In this document: one piece after another, positions 5,332 through 6,211 of the stretch | Position numbering within the stretch: the stretch's first letter is position 1 | Layout: each line of letters starts with the position of its first letter | Assembly: GCA_025964065.1 (NCBI GenBank) | Contig: JAOPZO010000094.1 | Location: forward strand, 1 to 6,211 | Reading direction: 5' to 3' | DNA from: Solirubrobacterales bacterium | Lineage (GTDB): Bacteria; Actinomycetota; Thermoleophilia; Solirubrobacterales; Solirubrobacteraceae | DNA length: 6,211 bases | Notes under the pieces: model-generated | The model's input: the letters and a program-made list of their open reading frames with translations, nothing else | Databases searched by the model: none | What the model was told of the DNA's origin: nothing | Program-made: the position numbers and the translations under genes

Positions 5332-6211
5332 ATGCCCAGCGCTCCCGCGGGCGGCAAGGACGCCCCCGTCGGCGGCCAGGCCGTCCTCGAGGGGGTCATG
5401 GTCAAGGGCCCGTCCCGCTGGGCCGTCGCCGTGCGCGCTCCGACCCCGGAGCAGCGTGCGGCGCATCCGAACGGCCTCCCGCGCGGCGCCGCCGCGCTCG
5501 GCCCGATCGAGGTCACGCAGGAGCCGGTCGTCTCGCTCCTGCAGCGTCACCGCGTCCTCCGGCTCCCGGTGGTGCGCGGTGTCGTCGCGCTCGCCGAGTC
5601 CATGCGGATCGGCTTCCGCGCGCTCAACGTCTCCGTCAACACGACGATGGGGGACGAGGGCCAGGAGATGACCGCGGGGACCTGGCTCTTCGCGCTCGTG
5701 GCCGGCATCGGCCTCGCCGTCGGGCTCTTCTTCGTCATCCCGGTCGCGCTGACGTCGCTCGTCAAGGACGAGCTCGACTCCGCCGTGCTGTTCTGGCTCG
5801 TCGAGGGTGCGCTGCGGACCGCGATCTTCGTCGGTTACCTCGTCGCGCTCACCCGCCTGCACCACCTGCGGCGCCTGTTCGAGTACCACGGGGCCGAGCA
5901 CAAGGCGATCGCCTGCCACGAGGCGGGCGCGCCGCTCACCCCGGAGAGCGCGCAGCGCTTCGGGCGCCTGCACCCACGCTGCGGCACGAGCTTCATGCTC
6001 GTCGTGATGGTCATCGCGATCGTGGTGCTCGCGCCCGTCGGCCTCCCCGCCTGGTACTGGCTCGTGCTCTCACGCATCCTCGGGGTGCCGCTCGTGGCGG
6101 GCCTCGCCTACGAGCTCATCCGCGCGACGGGCCGTCACCAGGGGGCGCCGTGGGCGCGTGTGGCGATGTGGCCCGGCATGCAGCTGCAGCGCCTCACGAC
6201 GCGCGAGCCGG
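5332..6211 (+). CDS. DUF1385 (YqhQ-like) multi-pass membrane protein, cut by the right edge
   Basis: The reading frame from ATG 5332 stays open to the last base, giving 293 complete codons; the stop lies outside. The family is known from conserved motifs, but its biochemical role is not established. Its signatures are present: GGQAVLEGVMVKGPSRWAVA beginning at residue 14, FEYHGAEHKAI at 183-193, and LHPRCGTSF at 213-221. The His/Glu/Cys cluster between them (H186, E189, H190, C195, E197, H214, C217) resembles a metal site, hence 'predicted metal-dependent enzyme' labels. Hydrophobic segments at about 117-142, 152-174, 220-237 and 239-262 suggest four membrane passes, with the metal-like motifs in the loop between the second and third. 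Family members are roughly 300 residues or a little more, so little is missing. There is no good ribosome binding site near the ATG, and coupling to rpmE is plausible. In related genomes prfA often follows, which is a prediction here. Confidence 0.9.
   Translation, partial: MPSAPAGGKDAPVGGQAVLEGVMVKGPSRWAVAVRAPTPEQRAAHPNGLPRGAAALGPIEVTQEPVVSLLQRHRVLRLPVVRGVVALAESMRIGFRALNVSVNTTMGDEGQEMTAGTWLFALVAGIGLAVGLFFVIPVALTSLVKDELDSAVLFWLVEGALRTAIFVGYLVALTRLHHLRRLFEYHGAEHKAIACHEAGAPLTPESAQRFGRLHPRCGTSFMLVVMVIAIVVLAPVGLPAWYWLVLSRILGVPLVAGLAYELIRATGRHQGAPWARVAMWPGMQLQRLTTREP

Noticed and set aside
5239..5973. 244-residue minus-strand open frame opposite rpmE and the DUF1385 gene
   Set aside because: It lies over two genes with clear family motifs on the plus strand, and its own translation is low-complexity Arg/Asp/Glu-rich.

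Overview
The window is high-GC (roughly 70 percent) bacterial chromosomal DNA, densely packed with genes, and every supported gene is on the plus strand. The gene set suggests an actinobacterium, most likely of the class Thermoleophilia (Solirubrobacterales-like). The reasons are the base composition, the zinc-type L31 gene directly followed by a DUF1385/YqhQ-like membrane protein gene (an order I recall as common next to prfA), and the linked etfB-etfA-etfQO genes. The lineage call is from memory of gene order and protein style, not from a search.

Left part (1-657): a short GC-rich leader with a small perfect hairpin is followed by a stand-alone B12-binding small subunit of the methylmalonyl-CoA mutase type. 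A 115-base gap follows. It holds a perfect inverted repeat, TTGACT-N4-AGTCAA, whose left arm doubles as a -35 box, then a -10-like TACACT and a strong ribosome binding site. This looks like a regulated promoter for the next three genes.

Middle (658-4226): an electron-transfer flavoprotein operon, etfB (TTG start), etfA (GTG start directly after the etfB stop) and ETF:quinone oxidoreductase. Together they would collect electrons from acyl-CoA dehydrogenases and similar flavoenzymes and pass them to the membrane quinone pool. The B12 protein upstream belongs to propionyl/methylmalonyl-CoA metabolism, so the left two-thirds of the window fits fatty-acid and branched-chain amino-acid breakdown. 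The most unusual detail is in the oxidoreductase: its C-terminal iron-sulfur domain has only three of the four expected cluster cysteines. A perfect 12-bp GC hairpin after the operon probably ends the transcript.

Right part (4327-6211): a secreted protein with a CARDB-like C-terminal domain and two cysteine pairs, then rpmE (ribosomal protein L31, four-cysteine zinc form), then a DUF1385 multi-pass membrane protein that runs off the right edge. This part is housekeeping-like apart from the secreted protein.

I found no RNA genes, mobile elements, CRISPR arrays or phage genes. No wholly new multi-gene system is evident. The points most worth a second look are the three-cysteine ETF-QO and the operator-like palindrome in the etf promoter.
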